In this document: in pieces, positions 1 to 7,769 of the stretch | Layout: each line of letters opens with the position of its first letter | Position numbering within the stretch: position 1 is the stretch's first letter | NCBI GenBank assembly: GCA_023461115.1 | Contig: JAEWOA010000270.1 | Span: 1-8,417 of the forward strand | Source: Actinomycetes bacterium | Lineage (GTDB): Bacteria; Actinomycetota; Actinomycetes; Actinomycetales; Cellulomonadaceae | Reading direction: 5' to 3' | DNA length: 8,417 nt | Notes under the pieces: generated by a model | What the model was told of the DNA's origin: nothing | The model's input: the letters and a program-made list of their open reading frames with translations, nothing else | Database searches by the model: none | Program-made: the position numbers and the translations under genes

Positions 1-47
1 CCGCGCGGTGGAACGGCACGACGGTCGGGATGCCGACGACCTCGAGC
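1..47 (-). repeat. Diverged in-frame direct repeat, copy 2 (runs off window)
   Basis: Bases 1-47 match bases 229-275 at 44 of 47 positions, an offset of 228 bp or 76 codons. All three differences are synonymous in the alpha subunit frame, so both copies encode LEVVGIPTVVPFHRA. The match stops on its right side after base 47 and cannot be followed beyond base 1. Confidence 0.9.
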
Positions 48-1558
48 CGCTTGCCGCCGACCTCGACCACGACCCGCTCGAGTGCCGGGCCCTCGTCGGG
101 CGCCGGGGCCGCCGGGGCCGCCGCGCCCAAGCCGGCGAGCTTGTCCGCGAACTCGGTCTCGATCCAGCGCGTGTGCACCGAGAACGCCTGCGCGGGGTCG
201 GCCGGCGCGAACGCCTCCTCGTCGAGCACCGCGCGGTGGAACGGGACGACCGTCGGGATGCCGACCACCTCGAGCTCGGCCAGAGCGCGGCGCGCGCGCT
301 CGATCGCCTGCTGCCGCGTGGCGCCGGTGACGACGAGCTTGGCGATCATCGAGTCGAACGCGCCCGAGACCGTGTCACCTTCCACGACGCCCGAGTCCAC
401 GCGCACGCCCGGCCCGCTGGGCAGGCGCAACGTCGTGATGCGCCCGGGGGCGGGCAGGAAGTTCGCGGCCGGGTCCTCGCCGTTGATGCGGAACTCCAGG
501 GAGTGCCCGCGCGTCGGGACCTCGTCGTAGCCGAGCGCCTCGCCCTGCGCGACGCGCAACTGCTCACGCACCAGGTCGATCCCGCTGACCTCCTCGGTCA
601 CCGGGTGCTCCACCTGCAGGCGCGTGTTGACCTCCAGGAAGCTGACCGTGCCGTCCGCGCCGACGAGGAACTCGCAGGTCCCGGCCCCGACGTAGCCCGC
701 CTCGCGCAGGATCGCCTTGCTCGACTCGACGAGCTGCGTGCGCTGCGCGTCCGTGAGGAACGGCGCCGGCGCCTCCTCGACGAGCTTCTGGTGACGGCGC
801 TGCAACGAGCAGTCGCGTGTGCTGACCACCACGACGGCGCCGTGCTCGTCGGCCAAGCACTGCGTCTCGACGTGGCGCGGCTTGTCCAGGTACCGCTCGA
901 CGAAGCACTCGCCGCGCCCGAACGCCGCGACCGCCTCCCGCACCGCGGACTCGAACAGCTCGTCGATCTCGTCGGCGCTCCGGACCACCTTGAGGCCGCG
1001 CCCGCCGCCGCCGAACGCCGCCTTGATCGCGACCGGCAGCCCGTGCTCCGCGACGAACGCGTGGATCTCCTCGACCCCGCCCACCGGGTCCGGGGTGCCC
1101 GCGACCAGTGGCGCGCCGGCGCGCTGCGCGATGTGCCGCGCGGAGACCTTGTCGCCGAGCGACTCGATCGCGTCCGGTCCGGGGCCGATCCACGTCAGGC
1201 CCGCGGCGATCACCGCACGCGCGAAGCCCGCGTTCTCCGCGAGGAAGCCGTAGCCGGGGTGGACCGCGTCCGCGCCCGAGCGGGCCGCGACGTCCAGCAG
1301 CTTCGCGATGTCCAGGTAGGTGTCGGCCGCGCGGGCGCCGTCGAGCGCGAACGCCTCGTCGGCCGTGCGCACGTGCAGCGCCTCGCGGTCCTGGTCCGCG
1401 TACACCGCGACGGACGCGATGCGCGCGTCCCGGCACGCGCGCGCGATCCGGACCGCGATCTCGCCGCGGTTCGCGATCAGCACCTTGGTGATCGCGCGCG
1501 TCCGCACGCCCGGGGTGGGCGGCGCAGGGGTCGCGGGGGTCGTCTCGTCGAAAGGCAC
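1..1558 (-). CDS. Acyl-CoA carboxylase alpha subunit (biotin carboxylase), 3' end outside window
   Basis: The first 519 codons are present; the end, including the biotin attachment site, lies off the left edge. The protein is expected to carboxylate biotin with ATP and bicarbonate and pass CO2 to the carboxyltransferase beta subunit encoded further right. Visible landmarks: biotin carboxylase N-terminal domain from about residue 24 (KVLIANRGEIAVRIAR), HPGYGFLAEN at 100-109, ATP-grasp glycine loop KAAFGGGGRG at 179-188, and the catalytic segment FLEVNTRLQVEHPVTEE at 307-323. The biotin carboxylase C-terminal domain runs from about 353 to 470 and ends in VHTRWIETEF. The start is GTG at 1558: an in-frame TGA lies two codons upstream, so no earlier start is possible; the next in-frame GTG is codon 18. 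No good Shine-Dalgarno is seen. A TACGGT box lies 5 nt upstream. Oddity: residues 505-519 repeat residues 429-443 exactly (see the repeat entry). Family assignment is certain; acetyl versus propionyl substrate is set by the beta subunit. Confidence 0.95.
   Translation of the reverse strand, partial: MPFDETTPATPAPPTPGVRTRAITKVLIANRGEIAVRIARACRDARIASVAVYADQDREALHVRTADEAFALDGARAADTYLDIAKLLDVAARSGADAVHPGYGFLAENAGFARAVIAAGLTWIGPGPDAIESLGDKVSARHIAQRAGAPLVAGTPDPVGGVEEIHAFVAEHGLPVAIKAAFGGGGRGLKVVRSADEIDELFESAVREAVAAFGRGECFVERYLDKPRHVETQCLADEHGAVVVVSTRDCSLQRRHQKLVEEAPAPFLTDAQRTQLVESSKAILREAGYVGAGTCEFLVGADGTVSFLEVNTRLQVEHPVTEEVSGIDLVREQLRVAQGEALGYDEVPTRGHSLEFRINGEDPAANFLPAPGRITTLRLPSGPGVRVDSGVVEGDTVSGAFDSMIAKLVVTGATRQQAIERARRALAELEVVGIPTVVPFHRAVLDEEAFAPADPAQAFSVHTRWIETEFADKLAGLGAAAPAAPAPDEGPALERVVVEVGGKRLEVVGIPTVVPFHRA
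229..275 (-). repeat. Diverged in-frame direct repeat, copy 1
   Basis: This is the partner of bases 1-47. It encodes the normal position of the LEVVGIPTVVPFHRA segment in the biotin carboxylase C-terminal domain (residues 429-443), preceded by RARRALAE as expected for the family. Confidence 0.9.
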
Positions 1559-1650
1559 GGCTCACCGTAGCGTCCGTCGCGCGCGCTCCCCGCAGTGCAC
1601 CGCCCCCGCCGCGGAAGATTGGAGAACCGTGCAGCAGCCGCGTGAGCACT

Positions 1651-1667
1651 TTGTAGGGATCCGACGA
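1651..1667. promoter_or_regulatory. Candidate operator dyad upstream of the alpha subunit gene
   Basis: The sequence TTGTAGG-GAT-CCGACGA is a near-palindrome centred at 1659, with five of seven symmetric pairs complementary plus one G-T. A related dyad, TGGTGGG-GAT-CCCACAA, lies between the beta subunit gene and birA at 7838-7854, and the half-site TTGTCGG occurs at 7784-7790. The site lies about 93 bp upstream of the GTG start, consistent with a regulated promoter on the minus strand. The regulator is unknown. Confidence 0.35.
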
Positions 1668-1720
1668 CGCACACCGCGCATTCCGCCCGCCAAGCGACCC
1701 CCCTTGTCCCCACCCGACAA

Positions 1721-1789
1721 CCCCGCAGCCGCCCGCTCGCACCCACCACGCCACCCCGAGCGCCGGCGGGTGCGCGGGTGGCTGCGGGG
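1721..1789 (-). terminator. Long inverted repeat, possible terminator after maf
   Basis: Arms at 1721-1736 and 1774-1789 (CCCCGCAGCCGCCCGC and its complement) pair at 15 of 16 positions with one G-T. Pairing can be extended inward by CGCACCC at 1738-1744 with GGGTGCG at 1768-1774, leaving a GC-rich loop of about 23 nt. It lies 80 nt beyond the maf stop in the maf direction. No T-run follows, so it would be a factor-independent terminator only of the T-less type found in high-GC bacteria; it could instead be an RNA structure in the alpha subunit leader. Confidence 0.4.
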
Positions 1790-1837
1790 ATGGATGCGGC
1801 GGATGTGCCCGTGGCGGGCGCGTTCGCCGCATCCATC
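1789..1837 (-). terminator. 13-bp perfect inverted repeat just after maf
   Basis: GATGGATGCGGCG at 1789-1801 is the exact reverse complement of 1825-1837, with a 23-nt loop. It begins 31 nt beyond the maf stop codon, the usual place for a terminator, but no T-run follows. It abuts the longer inverted repeat at 1721-1789, sharing base 1789, so the two hairpins would stack end to end. Confidence 0.45.
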
Positions 1838-1868
1838 GGCGCCGCCATGCAGCAGGAGGCGAGTGGGG

Positions 1869-2546
1869 CTAGCGGGTCCAGAGGGTGTGGAGGGGGAGCT
1901 CGATCTCCGCCAGGAGGTGGCGCAGGAGCGGCAGGCTCACACCCACGACGCCGTGGTGATCGCCCTCGATGCGCTCGACGAACGGGCCGCCGAGGCCGTC
2001 GACCGTGAACGCGCCCGCCACCGCGAGCGGCTCACCGGTGGCGATGTAGGCGTCGATCTCGTCGTCCGACAGGTCCGCGAACACCACCGTCGTCGACGAC
2101 GTGGCGCCCAGCACCGCGCCCTGGCCCGAGCCGAGCGTCCCGGGCCGCGGAGCCGCCGAGGGCGCGCGCTCGTCGACCACCCAGTGGCCCGTGTGCAGCA
2201 CGCCGGTGCGGCCGCGCATCTCGCGCCAGCGCTCGGCGGCGTCGGCGGCGTCGCGCGGCTTGCCCAGGATCCGGCCGTCGAGCTCGAGCATCGAGTCGCA
2301 GCCCAGGACGACGAGGTCGTCGGCCTCCGCGAGCTCGTCCGGCAGGTTCGCCGCGACGTCCTGCGCTTTCGCCTGTGCGAGCACCAGCACGGCGTCGGCC
2401 GGGCGCAGGCTCCCGAACCGCTCGTTCGCGGCCGCGAGCACGGCGTCCTCGTCGACCGACGACGTCACGACGATCGGCTCGATGCCCGCGGCGCGCAGGG
2501 TCGCGCGGCGGGCGGGGGAGGCGGAGGCGAGCAGCAGACGAGGCAC
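1869..2546 (-). CDS. maf: Maf family nucleotide pyrophosphatase
   Basis: This 225-residue protein belongs to the Maf/Ham1 superfamily, cytoplasmic enzymes that hydrolyse canonical or modified nucleoside triphosphates to monophosphates and are linked to septum control in some bacteria. Seen in order: LASASPARRATL at 6-17, the VDED segment at 31-34, AQAKA at 57-61, the GCDS motif with the presumed metal or catalytic Asp at 84, LGKP at 94-97, then TGEPLAVAGAFTVDGLG, GDHHGVVG and SLPLLRHLL near the end. The length is slightly above the family norm because of an Ala/Gly/Pro-rich insert around residues 126-150. The start is GTG at 2546, giving the expected N-terminus MPRLLLASASP. No clear Shine-Dalgarno is seen, and a TAGGCT box ends 7 nt upstream, so the mRNA may be leaderless. 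Actinobacteria often keep maf close to acyl-CoA carboxylase genes. Confidence 0.95.
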   Translation of the reverse strand: MPRLLLASASPARRATLRAAGIEPIVVTSSVDEDAVLAAANERFGSLRPADAVLVLAQAKAQDVAANLPDELAEADDLVVLGCDSMLELDGRILGKPRDAADAAERWREMRGRTGVLHTGHWVVDERAPSAAPRPGTLGSGQGAVLGATSSTTVVFADLSDDEIDAYIATGEPLAVAGAFTVDGLGGPFVERIEGDHHGVVGVSLPLLRHLLAEIELPLHTLWTR

Positions 2547-2559
2547 GGCCGGGAGCCTA
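2547..2559 (-). promoter_or_regulatory. -10 box for a leaderless maf mRNA
   Basis: TAGGCT at 2559-2554 (minus strand) fits the actinobacterial TANNNT -10 pattern. It is followed by exactly 7 nt and then the GTG start, which would place transcription initiation on the start codon. No convincing -35 is visible. Confidence 0.45.
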
Positions 2560-2593
2560 ACCCGTCGCCCCGGCCGTGCGACCGCGAGGATCA

Positions 2594-2619
2594 GGGCAGA
2601 CTGGGACGATCGTCTGCCC
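2594..2619. promoter_or_regulatory. Inverted repeat in the maf/VKOR divergent region
   Basis: GGGCAGAC at 2594-2601 is the exact reverse complement of GTCTGCCC at 2612-2619, with a 10-nt spacer. A second perfect 10-bp palindrome, GACGATCGTC at 2605-2614, overlaps it. The site lies between two divergent genes and far upstream of the VKOR start, so it could be an operator or part of the VKOR promoter; no binding factor can be named. Confidence 0.4.
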
Positions 2620-2675
2620 CCGATTCATAGCCGCGCAGGTCACAATGGCTCGGGCTCGCGGACGGGCGGGCCGCC

Positions 2676-2685
2676 GGAGGAGGGG
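2676..2685 (+). promoter_or_regulatory. Ribosome binding site deciding the VKOR start
   Basis: GGAGGAGGGG lies 3 nt before the GTG at 2689, with its first GGAGG core 8 nt away. The frame is open much further upstream, so this strong Shine-Dalgarno is the main reason to place the start here. Confidence 0.8.
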
Positions 2686-2688
2686 CCC

Positions 2689-3441
2689 GTGAAGCAGGAG
2701 GAGCGCGCGGCGCGCGCGGACGACGAGGGCGCGCTCGTCGCGGCACTCGACGACGGAGACGACGTGCGCAACGACGAACTGGACGACGACGAGGTCGACG
2801 ACTTCGACGACCACGAGGTCGACGACGACCCCGACCTGCTCGGCCCGCCCGGCCCCCGCTGGCGTCGGCGCACTGCGATCGAGATGGTCGTCTCCGGCCT
2901 GATCGGCCTCTACACGTCGTTCGTGCTGTCGATCGAGGCGATCGAGCTGGCCAAGCTCGGCGACAAGGCGGACCTCGGCTGCAACATCAACGAGGTCATC
3001 AGCTGCGGCAAGGTCGGCGTCTCCTGGCAGGCGCACCTGTTCGGCTTCCCCAACGCGTTCCTCGGGATCGCCGCGGAGGCGGTGGTGATCACGGTCGCGG
3101 TCGCGCTCGTCGGGGGAGTCGTGTTCCCCAAGTGGTACATGCGCTCGGCCGCGCTGATCTACACCGCCGGCCTGGTGTTCGCGTGGTGGCTGTTCTACGA
3201 GGCCTACACCGTGATCGGCGCGCTGTGCCCCTGGTGCCTGCTCATCACGGTCACGACCACGCTCGTGTGGGTGGGAATCACGCGCATCTGCATCCGGGAG
3301 CGGGTGTTCTCGCTGCCGGGCCGCGCGGGCCCGTGGGGGCGGCGGTTCGTCGAGCACGGGTACGACTGGATCGTGACGGGCGCGGTGCTCGTCGCGCTCG
3401 CGATCCTCGTGTTCGTCAAGTACGGCTACACGTTGATCTAG
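2689..3441 (+). CDS. Vitamin K epoxide reductase (VKOR) family membrane protein
   Basis: This 250-residue protein is an integral membrane thiol oxidoreductase; bacterial VKOR homologues reoxidise DsbA-like proteins and pass electrons to quinone, taking the place of DsbB. Evidence: a loop cysteine pair at C98 and C106 in GCNINEVISCGKV, the GFPNAFLGI segment at 119-127, and the CPWC active-site motif at 180-183. Five probable membrane segments lie near residues 66-86, 123-146, 153-177, 181-203 and 225-248. Residues 11-51 are dominated by Asp and Glu (for example DDDEVDDFDDHEVDDDPD), an unusual acidic cytoplasmic N-terminus, followed by a basic RWRRR that should anchor it inside. No DsbA-type partner is visible here. 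The gene is divergent from maf and convergent with the DUF885 gene, so it is probably transcribed alone. Family call is secure; the physiological partner is unknown. Confidence 0.93.
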   Translation: MKQEERAARADDEGALVAALDDGDDVRNDELDDDEVDDFDDHEVDDDPDLLGPPGPRWRRRTAIEMVVSGLIGLYTSFVLSIEAIELAKLGDKADLGCNINEVISCGKVGVSWQAHLFGFPNAFLGIAAEAVVITVAVALVGGVVFPKWYMRSAALIYTAGLVFAWWLFYEAYTVIGALCPWCLLITVTTTLVWVGITRICIRERVFSLPGRAGPWGRRFVEHGYDWIVTGAVLVALAILVFVKYGYTLI

Positions 3442-3462
3442 CAGGCGCTTCTCGACGAACGG

Positions 3463-3501
3463 CGAAGGCCGCGCCCTCCGTGAAGCGGGGCGCGGCCTTC
3501 G
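3463..3501. terminator. Bidirectional terminator between convergent genes
   Basis: CGAAGGCCGCGCCC at 3463-3476 is the exact reverse complement of 3488-3501, a 14-bp perfect stem with an 11-nt loop. It sits in the 76-bp gap between the stops of the plus-strand VKOR gene and the minus-strand DUF885 gene, so it can serve both. Neither side has a T-run, which is common for high-GC actinobacterial terminators. Confidence 0.8.
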
Positions 3502-3517
3502 TCGACTCGAGGTCAGC

Positions 3518-5209
3518 TCATTCGTCGAACGCGAGCTTCAGGACATCCAGCGGCAACGCGCCCATGCCCAGCGCGCGGGCGTGGAACGCGCGCAGGTCGA
3601 ACGCGTCGCCCGCGGCCGCACGGGCCTTGTCGCGCGTCTGCTCCCACAGGCGCTGGCCCACCTTGTACGAGGGCGCCTGGCCGGGCCAGCCCAGGTAGCG
3701 CATCCACTCGAACCGCACGAACGACTCGGGCATGTTGACGTTGGCCTTGAGGAACTCGAACGCCTTGTCCGCGTCCCACGTCCCCCCACCCCACCGCTCG
3801 GGCGCGGGCAGGCCCAGGTGGACACCGAGGTCGAAGACGACGCGCGCGGCGCGCATGCGCTGGCCGTCGAGCATCCCGAGGCGGTCGCCCGGGTCGTCCA
3901 TGAAGCCCAGGTCGGCCATCAGCCGCTCGGCGTACAGCGCCCAGCCCTCGCCGTACCCCGAGGTCCAGCTGGCCAGGCGGCGCCACGTGTTGAGCGTGTC
4001 GCGCGCGTACACCGCCTGCCCGATCTGCAGGTGATGGCCGGGCACACCCTCGTGGTAGACCGTCGTCTTCTCACGCCACGTGTTGAAGGTCGTGACGTCC
4101 GGCGGCACGGACCACCACATGCGGCCGGGCCGCGTGAAGTCGTCGGACGGGCCCGTGTAGTAGATGCCGCCGTTCTGCGTGGGCGCGATCCGGCACTCGA
4201 GCGTGTGCAGCGGCGCCGGGATCTCGAAGTGCGCGCCGTCGAGCGCGACGATCGCGGCGTCCGAGGTCTCCTGCATCCACCGGCGCAGCGCCTCGGTGCC
4301 CTCCAGCCGACGGCTCGGGTCGGCGTCGAGCACCTTGACGGCGTCCTCCACCGACGCGCCGGGACCGGCGATCTGCGCGGCGACGGCCTCCTGCTCCGCG
4401 ACCACGCGCGCGAGCTCCTCGAGCCCCCACTGGTAGGTCTCGTCCAAGTCGACCTCGGCGCCCAGGAACACGCGGCTGAACAGCCCGTATCGCTCGCGTC
4501 CCGCGGCGTCCTGCGTGGGCGCCACCGGCGCCAGCTCGTCGCGCAGGAACTCCGCGAGCTGGCCGTACGCCGAGCGGGCCGCCGCGGCGCCGCGCTCCAG
4601 CTCGGCGCGCACCAGCGAGCACGCCGACGACTCGTCGAGCGCGGCCGCCGCGGCCTCGCCGCCGACGAACTGCGTGAAGAACGAGTCCGGCCCCGCGAGC
4701 TCGGACGCGTCCTTGACGACCCACTCGACCTGCCGGACCGCGGGCGCCCGGCCCGCGGCCGCGCTCACGCGCAGGCTCTCGATGTAGCCCGCGACCGCGT
4801 CGGGGATCTTGTTGAGGCGCGACGCGATGTTCTCCCAGTCGGCGGGCGTGCCCGTCGGCATGATGTCGAAGACGTCGCGCAGGTACTGCGCGGGCGACGC
4901 GATGTTGTTGAGGTCGCGCAGCGGCTCGCCGGCATCGTGGAGCTCCAGGGCCAGGCCCAGGCGCTCCTTCATCGCGGCGGACGTCAGCCGGTCCACCTCG
5001 TCGACCGGGGTCACCAGGTCCAGCTCGCGCAGCGTCGCGCGGGCCAGGTCGGTGCGGGCCGCGTGCCCCGCGGGGGACAGGTCCGTCATCTCATGGTCGT
5101 GGCCGGCCAGGCCCATGCTCGTGGCGTCGAGCGGCTCCAGGGCGGCGTAGCTGTGCAGGTAGTTCTCCGCGACGGCGTCGAGCGCCGTCGGCTCACGTGT
5201 GATGCTCAC
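3518..5209 (-). CDS. DUF885 family protein, predicted zinc-dependent hydrolase
   Basis: This 563-residue protein carries the hallmarks of the DUF885 family: HEGVPGHH at 386-393, an HExxxGHH-type site expected to bind a metal ion, followed by LQIGQAVY, and GEGWALYAERLMADLG starting at 420, whose Glu residues are candidate further ligands or catalytic groups. The C-terminal part, with the motifs WMRYLGWPGQAPSYKVGQ and FDLRAFHARAL, is also typical. The length agrees with the family. Similarity to thermolysin-like peptidases suggests peptide hydrolysis, but no substrate can be given. No signal peptide or membrane segment is visible, so it is probably cytoplasmic. The start is GTG at 5209, preceded by only a weak Shine-Dalgarno and by a TAGGGT box ending 7 nt upstream, so it may be leaderless and have its own promoter rather than being read from the carboxylase operon. 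Confidence 0.9.
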   Translation of the reverse strand: MSITREPTALDAVAENYLHSYAALEPLDATSMGLAGHDHEMTDLSPAGHAARTDLARATLRELDLVTPVDEVDRLTSAAMKERLGLALELHDAGEPLRDLNNIASPAQYLRDVFDIMPTGTPADWENIASRLNKIPDAVAGYIESLRVSAAAGRAPAVRQVEWVVKDASELAGPDSFFTQFVGGEAAAAALDESSACSLVRAELERGAAAARSAYGQLAEFLRDELAPVAPTQDAAGRERYGLFSRVFLGAEVDLDETYQWGLEELARVVAEQEAVAAQIAGPGASVEDAVKVLDADPSRRLEGTEALRRWMQETSDAAIVALDGAHFEIPAPLHTLECRIAPTQNGGIYYTGPSDDFTRPGRMWWSVPPDVTTFNTWREKTTVYHEGVPGHHLQIGQAVYARDTLNTWRRLASWTSGYGEGWALYAERLMADLGFMDDPGDRLGMLDGQRMRAARVVFDLGVHLGLPAPERWGGGTWDADKAFEFLKANVNMPESFVRFEWMRYLGWPGQAPSYKVGQRLWEQTRDKARAAAGDAFDLRAFHARALGMGALPLDVLKLAFDE

Positions 5210-5222
5210 GCGCCCGACCCTA
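5210..5222 (-). promoter_or_regulatory. -10 box for a leaderless DUF885 mRNA
   Basis: TAGGGT at 5222-5217 (minus strand) is followed by 7 nt and the GTG start, the same geometry as before maf and the beta subunit gene. The -35 region is not recognisable. Confidence 0.45.
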
Positions 5223-5253
5223 CTCGTCGGTACCCCCGGGCGACGATGTCGGC

Positions 5254-5271
5254 GGCCCGGTGCGCCGGGCC
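5254..5271 (-). terminator. Hairpin after the epsilon subunit gene
   Basis: GGCCCGG at 5254-5260 pairs perfectly with CCGGGCC at 5265-5271 around a 4-nt loop. It lies 26 nt beyond the epsilon subunit stop and before the putative DUF885 promoter, so it could end the carboxylase operon. There is no T-run. Confidence 0.5.
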
Positions 5272-5297
5272 TGCTTCAGGCGCCCGGACGGTCCAGG

Positions 5298-5513
5298 TCA
5301 GCCGCGCAGACTCCAGCGCCAGGCGTCCGGGCCAGGCGTCGGGGCGGACGACGCGCGCCGGAGTTGGCGGCCCCGATCGGCCCACGCCGAACGCGTCCAG
5401 CCGCCCCCGGCCTCCTCGGCGCCGGCGGAGGCCGCCATGAGGCCGGCCACCAGCGCCGCGAGCTCGACGTCGTCGGGCGTCCCGCGGACCACCTGCACGT
5501 GTGCGTCGCTCAT
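5298..5513 (-). CDS. accE: Acyl-CoA carboxylase epsilon subunit
   Basis: This 71-residue protein matches the small actinobacterial epsilon subunit, which binds the carboxyltransferase beta subunit and stimulates the complex. Seen: an N-terminal strand HVQVVRGTPDDVELAALVAGL at 5-25, a Gly/Ala/Glu-rich linker, then WTRSAWADRGRQLRR at 39-53 and the C-terminal GPDAWRWSLRG. The typical VvrG-P-eElAAL start and the W-S-W end are both present. The start is ATG at 5513, with GGAGG 7 nt upstream. Its ATG overlaps the TGA of the preceding gene as ATGA, so translation is probably coupled. It is the last gene of the beta-unknown-epsilon operon. The frame stays open far upstream, but that part overlaps the preceding gene and has no family resemblance. 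Confidence 0.9.
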   Translation of the reverse strand: MSDAHVQVVRGTPDDVELAALVAGLMAASAGAEEAGGGWTRSAWADRGRQLRRASSAPTPGPDAWRWSLRG

Positions 5514-6130
5514 GCGCCGGCCTCCGGCTCGTCGTCGGCTGCCTCGTCGGCTGTGTCGTCGGCTGCCTCGTCGGGCTCCTCGGCCGCCGCCTCGTCCTCG
5601 CCGAACCACACCGGCGCGCCGCGCGAGACGCCCCACTCGGTGACCTCGAAGCCAGACTCGACGAGCGCCTGCGCCACCTCGGCGCCCGCCGACTCGACGA
5701 GGTCGAGCGCCGAGTCGAGGGTCCGGTCGCCCGCGGCCGGCGTGCGGCCGACGACCAAGCCGAGGTGGAACGTGTCCACGTCCTCGAGGTCCGCGGGAGC
5801 GTCGTCCGACGACTGCTCCTCGTCGCCCCACGACATGCCCGTGAGGTCGGCGTGCATCCCGAGGCGCTGGTGGAGCAGGTCGTAGAGCGCGGCGTTGAGC
5901 CCGCCGATCTCGCCCTCCAGTGACAGGATGCGCGGATCCTCGTCGGCCTCGTGCGCGCCGAACTCGGCCCGCACGCCGACCGCGGTGTTCACGTAGGCGT
6001 GCAGCGTGACGGCCAGCGCGTCGACCGCCGCGTGCATGGCCGCGGGGTCGACTCCTGTCAGCGGCGCGTCGCCGTGGACCGCGTCGTCGTGCTGGTCGTC
6101 TTGCGCGTGGTCGTGACCGTGGTCGCTCAC
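5510..6130 (-). CDS. Unrecognised His-rich, acidic-tailed protein in the carboxylase operon
   Basis: I do not recognise this 206-residue protein. Its first 20 residues contain five His (positions 4, 6, 8, 14, 19) among Asp and Gly, which could bind metal. Residues 28-95 look like helices, including LHAYVNTAVGVRAEFG and the segment ILSLEGEIGGLNAALYDLLHQRLGMH from 68. A second folded part, about 119-176, reads FHLGLVVGRT then an Asp-Leu-rich helix and ALVESGFEVTEWGVSRGAPVWFGE. Residues 178-206 form an acidic Ala/Glu/Asp tail built from 12-bp DNA repeats. There is no signal peptide or membrane segment. The start is GTG at 6130, with GAGGAGG 5 nt upstream. It follows the beta subunit gene after 49 nt and overlaps the epsilon subunit gene by 4 nt, so it is co-expressed with carboxylase subunits. 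A role as accessory protein of the carboxylase is an inference from position only. Confidence 0.85.
   Translation of the reverse strand: MSDHGHDHAQDDQHDDAVHGDAPLTGVDPAAMHAAVDALAVTLHAYVNTAVGVRAEFGAHEADEDPRILSLEGEIGGLNAALYDLLHQRLGMHADLTGMSWGDEEQSSDDAPADLEDVDTFHLGLVVGRTPAAGDRTLDSALDLVESAGAEVAQALVESGFEVTEWGVSRGAPVWFGEDEAAAEEPDEAADDTADEAADDEPEAGA
5531..5578 (-). repeat. Four tandem 12-bp repeats coding for the acidic tail
   Basis: Units of the type GTCGTCGGCTGC repeat four times with small changes. The first 20 bases of the 24-bp double unit at 5531 recur exactly at 5555. In the coding direction they give the EAADDTADEAADD tail of the unknown protein, and such repeats are likely to vary in number between strains. 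Confidence 0.75.
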
Positions 6131-6145
6131 TGCGTCCTCCTCGTC

Positions 6146-6177
6146 GTGCCCACTGGTGCTGTGCCCACTCGTGCCCA
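6146..6177 (-). repeat. Three short GTGCCCA repeats in the beta/unknown gene gap
   Basis: GTGCCCA occurs at 6146-6152, 6161-6167 and 6171-6177 (TGGGCAC in the coding direction) inside the 49-nt gap after the beta subunit stop. The spacing is irregular and no hairpin results. It may be chance or a short spacer duplication. Confidence 0.35.
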
Positions 6178-6179
6178 GC

Positions 6180-7769
<1,590 letters not shown>

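Larger units (their letters stand above)
1559..1868. other. Non-coding region between maf and the alpha subunit gene
   Basis: About 310 bp without a convincing gene. From right to left (the direction of both flanking genes) it holds a 13-bp perfect inverted repeat, a longer imperfect inverted repeat, an operator-like dyad, and then the leader of the alpha subunit gene. Short open frames exist in several frames, but none has recognisable protein content. Confidence 0.7.

Noticed and set aside
8..1570. Long open frame on the plus strand opposite the alpha subunit gene
   Set aside because: It is Arg/Ala-rich, has no family resemblance and lies exactly opposite a clear biotin carboxylase; it is a high-GC antisense shadow.
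2101..2688. Upstream extension of the VKOR frame to 446 codons
   Set aside because: It would run antisense through most of maf; the strong Shine-Dalgarno at 2676-2685 and the family size point to GTG at 2689.
5224..5240. TCGTCGG-TAC-CCCCGGG upstream of the DUF885 gene as a fourth operator copy
   Set aside because: Only the left half resembles the dyad, and GTCGG with a nearby CC run is very common in such GC-rich DNA.
3581..5440. 619-codon open frame on the plus strand opposite the DUF885 gene
   Set aside because: The translation is low-complexity Arg/Ala/Val with no motifs, while the minus strand has the HEGVPGHH and GEGWALYAE motifs.
5531..5578. The 12-bp tandem repeats as a CRISPR array or iteron origin
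   Set aside because: There are no spacers, the units are contiguous, in frame and encode the acidic tail of a protein.
5514..5831. Upstream extension of the epsilon subunit frame to 177 codons
   Set aside because: The extension overlaps the unknown operon gene, is Arg/Gly-rich, and the family match begins only at the ATG at 5513, which has its own Shine-Dalgarno.
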